Shown here piece after piece: positions 62,928 to 64,000 of a stretch of 64,000 nucleotides of DNA. The stretch comes from Lacrimispora saccharolytica. GTDB lineage: Bacteria > Bacillota > Clostridia > Lachnospirales > Lachnospiraceae. The position numbers and the translations under genes were made by a program. The notes beneath the pieces are model-generated. The model ran no database searches. It was not told the DNA's origin and was given only the letters and a program-made list of their open reading frames with translations. Position 1 is the stretch's first letter; the number at the start of each line of letters is the position of its first letter. The stretch is taken from contig JADYUL010000011.1 of NCBI GenBank assembly GCA_021531795.1, positions 1 through 64,000 on the forward strand, given 5' to 3'.

Positions 62928-64000
62928 ATGAGTACAAAACCTGTAGTTTTACTTATCCTTGACGGATATGGAATCAATGATAAGAAGGAGGGCAACGCCA
63001 TTGCTCTGGCCAAGACCCCTGTTATGGATTCACTTATGAAGGACTGCCCCTTCGAGTATGGCTATGCAAGCGGTATGTCGGTAGGACTTCCTGACGGACA
63101 GATGGGCAACTCAGAGGTTGGACATCTCAACATGGGTGCGGGAAGAATCGTATACCAGGAGCTTACCAGAATCACTAAGGAGATTCAGGACGGAACATTC
63201 TTTAGTAATCCGGGACTCATGGAAGCAATCAACAACTGCAAGGAGAAGAACAGTGCACTTCATCTGTACGGCCTTCTCTCAGACGGTGGTGTTCACAGTC
63301 ATAATACACACCTGTACGGACTGCTTGAGCTTGCCAAGCGCAACGGTCTTGATAAGGTATATGTTCATGCCTTCCTAGACGGACGTGATACTCCGCCTGC
63401 AAGCGGTAGGGACTTCGTTGCCGCTCTTGAAGAGGAGATGGCAAAGATCGGAGTAGGTAAGGTTGCAACAGTATCGGGAAGATACTATGCAATGGACAGA
63501 GATAACAACTATGACAGAATAGAGAAGGCTTATGCTGCACTGACCAAGGGTGAGGGCAATAAGGCATCAAGTGCTACCGAGGGAATTCAGGCTTCCTATG
63601 ATGAGGGAGTAACGGATGAGTTCGTAGTTCCCATGGTAATCGAAGAAAACGGAGCACCTGTTGCAACCATTCAGGACGGAGATTCAATCATCTTCTTCAA
63701 CTTCCGTCCCGACAGAGCAAGAGAGATTACCAGAGCCTTCTGTGATGATGATTTCAAGGGCTTTGACAGGAAGAGACTTGACGTTAAGTATGTATGTTTC
63801 TCAGACTATGACCCTACAATACCCAATAAGTCCGTAGCCTTCCACAAGATTGAGATTACCAATACCTTTGGTGAGTGGTTAGCTAAGAAGGGCATGAAGC
63901 AGGCACGTATTGCTGAGACAGAGAAGTATGCTCACGTCACCTTCTTCTTCAACGGCGGTGTTGAGACACCTAACGAGGGCGAGGAGAGAATCCTTGTCAA
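62928..64000 (+). CDS. gpmI: Cofactor-independent phosphoglycerate mutase, 3' end outside window
   Basis: About 357 codons visible of an expected 510. It interconverts 3- and 2-phosphoglycerate using two Mn ions. [13 protein letters not shown] provides the first metal Asp, [17 protein letters not shown] contains the catalytic Ser, and FLDGRDTPP and [16 protein letters not shown] are substrate motifs. Start after GGAGAGGAGTAAATT. No stop up to base 64000. Confidence 0.96.
   Translation, partial: MSTKPVVLLILDGYGINDKKEGNAIALAKTPVMDSLMKDCPFEYGYASGMSVGLPDGQMGNSEVGHLNMGAGRIVYQELTRITKEIQDGTFFSNPGLMEAINNCKEKNSALHLYGLLSDGGVHSHNTHLYGLLELAKRNGLDKVYVHAFLDGRDTPPASGRDFVAALEEEMAKIGVGKVATVSGRYYAMDRDNNYDRIEKAYAALTKGEGNKASSATEGIQASYDEGVTDEFVVPMVIEENGAPVATIQDGDSIIFFNFRPDRAREITRAFCDDDFKGFDRKRLDVKYVCFSDYDPTIPNKSVAFHKIEITNTFGEWLAKKGMKQARIAETEKYAHVTFFFNGGVETPNEGEERILV

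Overview
The window looks like a chromosomal segment of a motile anaerobic Clostridia species, most likely a Lachnospiraceae. The family assignment is inferred from AT-leaning codon use, strong AGGAGG ribosome sites, the ClpB, RarA, MscL, DUF4250, HemZ, DUF5050 and DapL/DapF gene set, a CIRCE/HrcA site, methyl-accepting chemotaxis proteins, ATP-dependent PEP carboxykinase and a Cys-less PurF paralogue. From about 18.7 kb to the end it reads as ordinary, dense core genome.

Bases 1-18720 are a mosaic island. An IS66-family element (tnpA, tnpB and partial tnpC, minus strand) occupies 1-2118. Beyond it, AT-rich and very GC-rich blocks alternate. AT-rich 2119-2735 holds small ORFs and a gene tail. 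GC-rich 2736-5735 holds a degraded gene, a ClpP-like serine protease, and a VirD4/TraG-like coupling ATPase. AT-rich 5735-6600 holds a gene relic and an MNT nucleotidyltransferase. GC-rich 6600-10360 holds small gene cassettes and a Fic protein. AT-rich 10420-17990 is a mobilizable element with an HTH/REase/cytosine-methyltransferase/winged-helix restriction-modification module, an oriT-like hairpin cluster, a MobA/MobL relaxase, a DHH-like protein and a truncated TnpW. GC-rich 18000-18720 holds one gene and a broken tRNA-like sequence.

The GC-rich blocks share features absent from their surroundings. Almost every gene is its own transcription unit. It is preceded at about 20-80 nt by a T-rich element ending in CACAT(A), whose best copies share the core TTTTCTTTCGCACATA. 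Several units are closed by an intrinsic terminator. Arg is mostly AGG and Ile often ATA in spite of the high GC. Several of the small genes carry in-frame stops or frameshifts, whereas the protease, coupling ATPase, Fic and membrane genes are open. I read these blocks as pieces of a foreign, partly decayed mobile element with its own regulatory logic, split by AT-rich mobile DNA; this is inference.

The core region (18.7-64 kb) holds a CIRCE-controlled clpB, a YczE-like membrane protein, rarA, malic enzyme, two chemotaxis receptors, mscL, a GntR/ABC exporter operon, a uracil-DNA glycosylase, and a nitrogen block of asnB, pyrG, gltB, gltD and an ANTAR protein. Then come lysine biosynthesis genes (dapF, dapL), hemZ, chorismate mutase, polyphosphate genes (ppx, ppk1), maf, an asymmetric ABC-F ATPase, a PHP and a HAD phosphatase, pckA, a CDF transporter, the PurF-like protein and the start of gpmI. 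The polyphosphate, nitrogen and lysine genes sit in short co-directional runs with small gaps, so they are probably operons.
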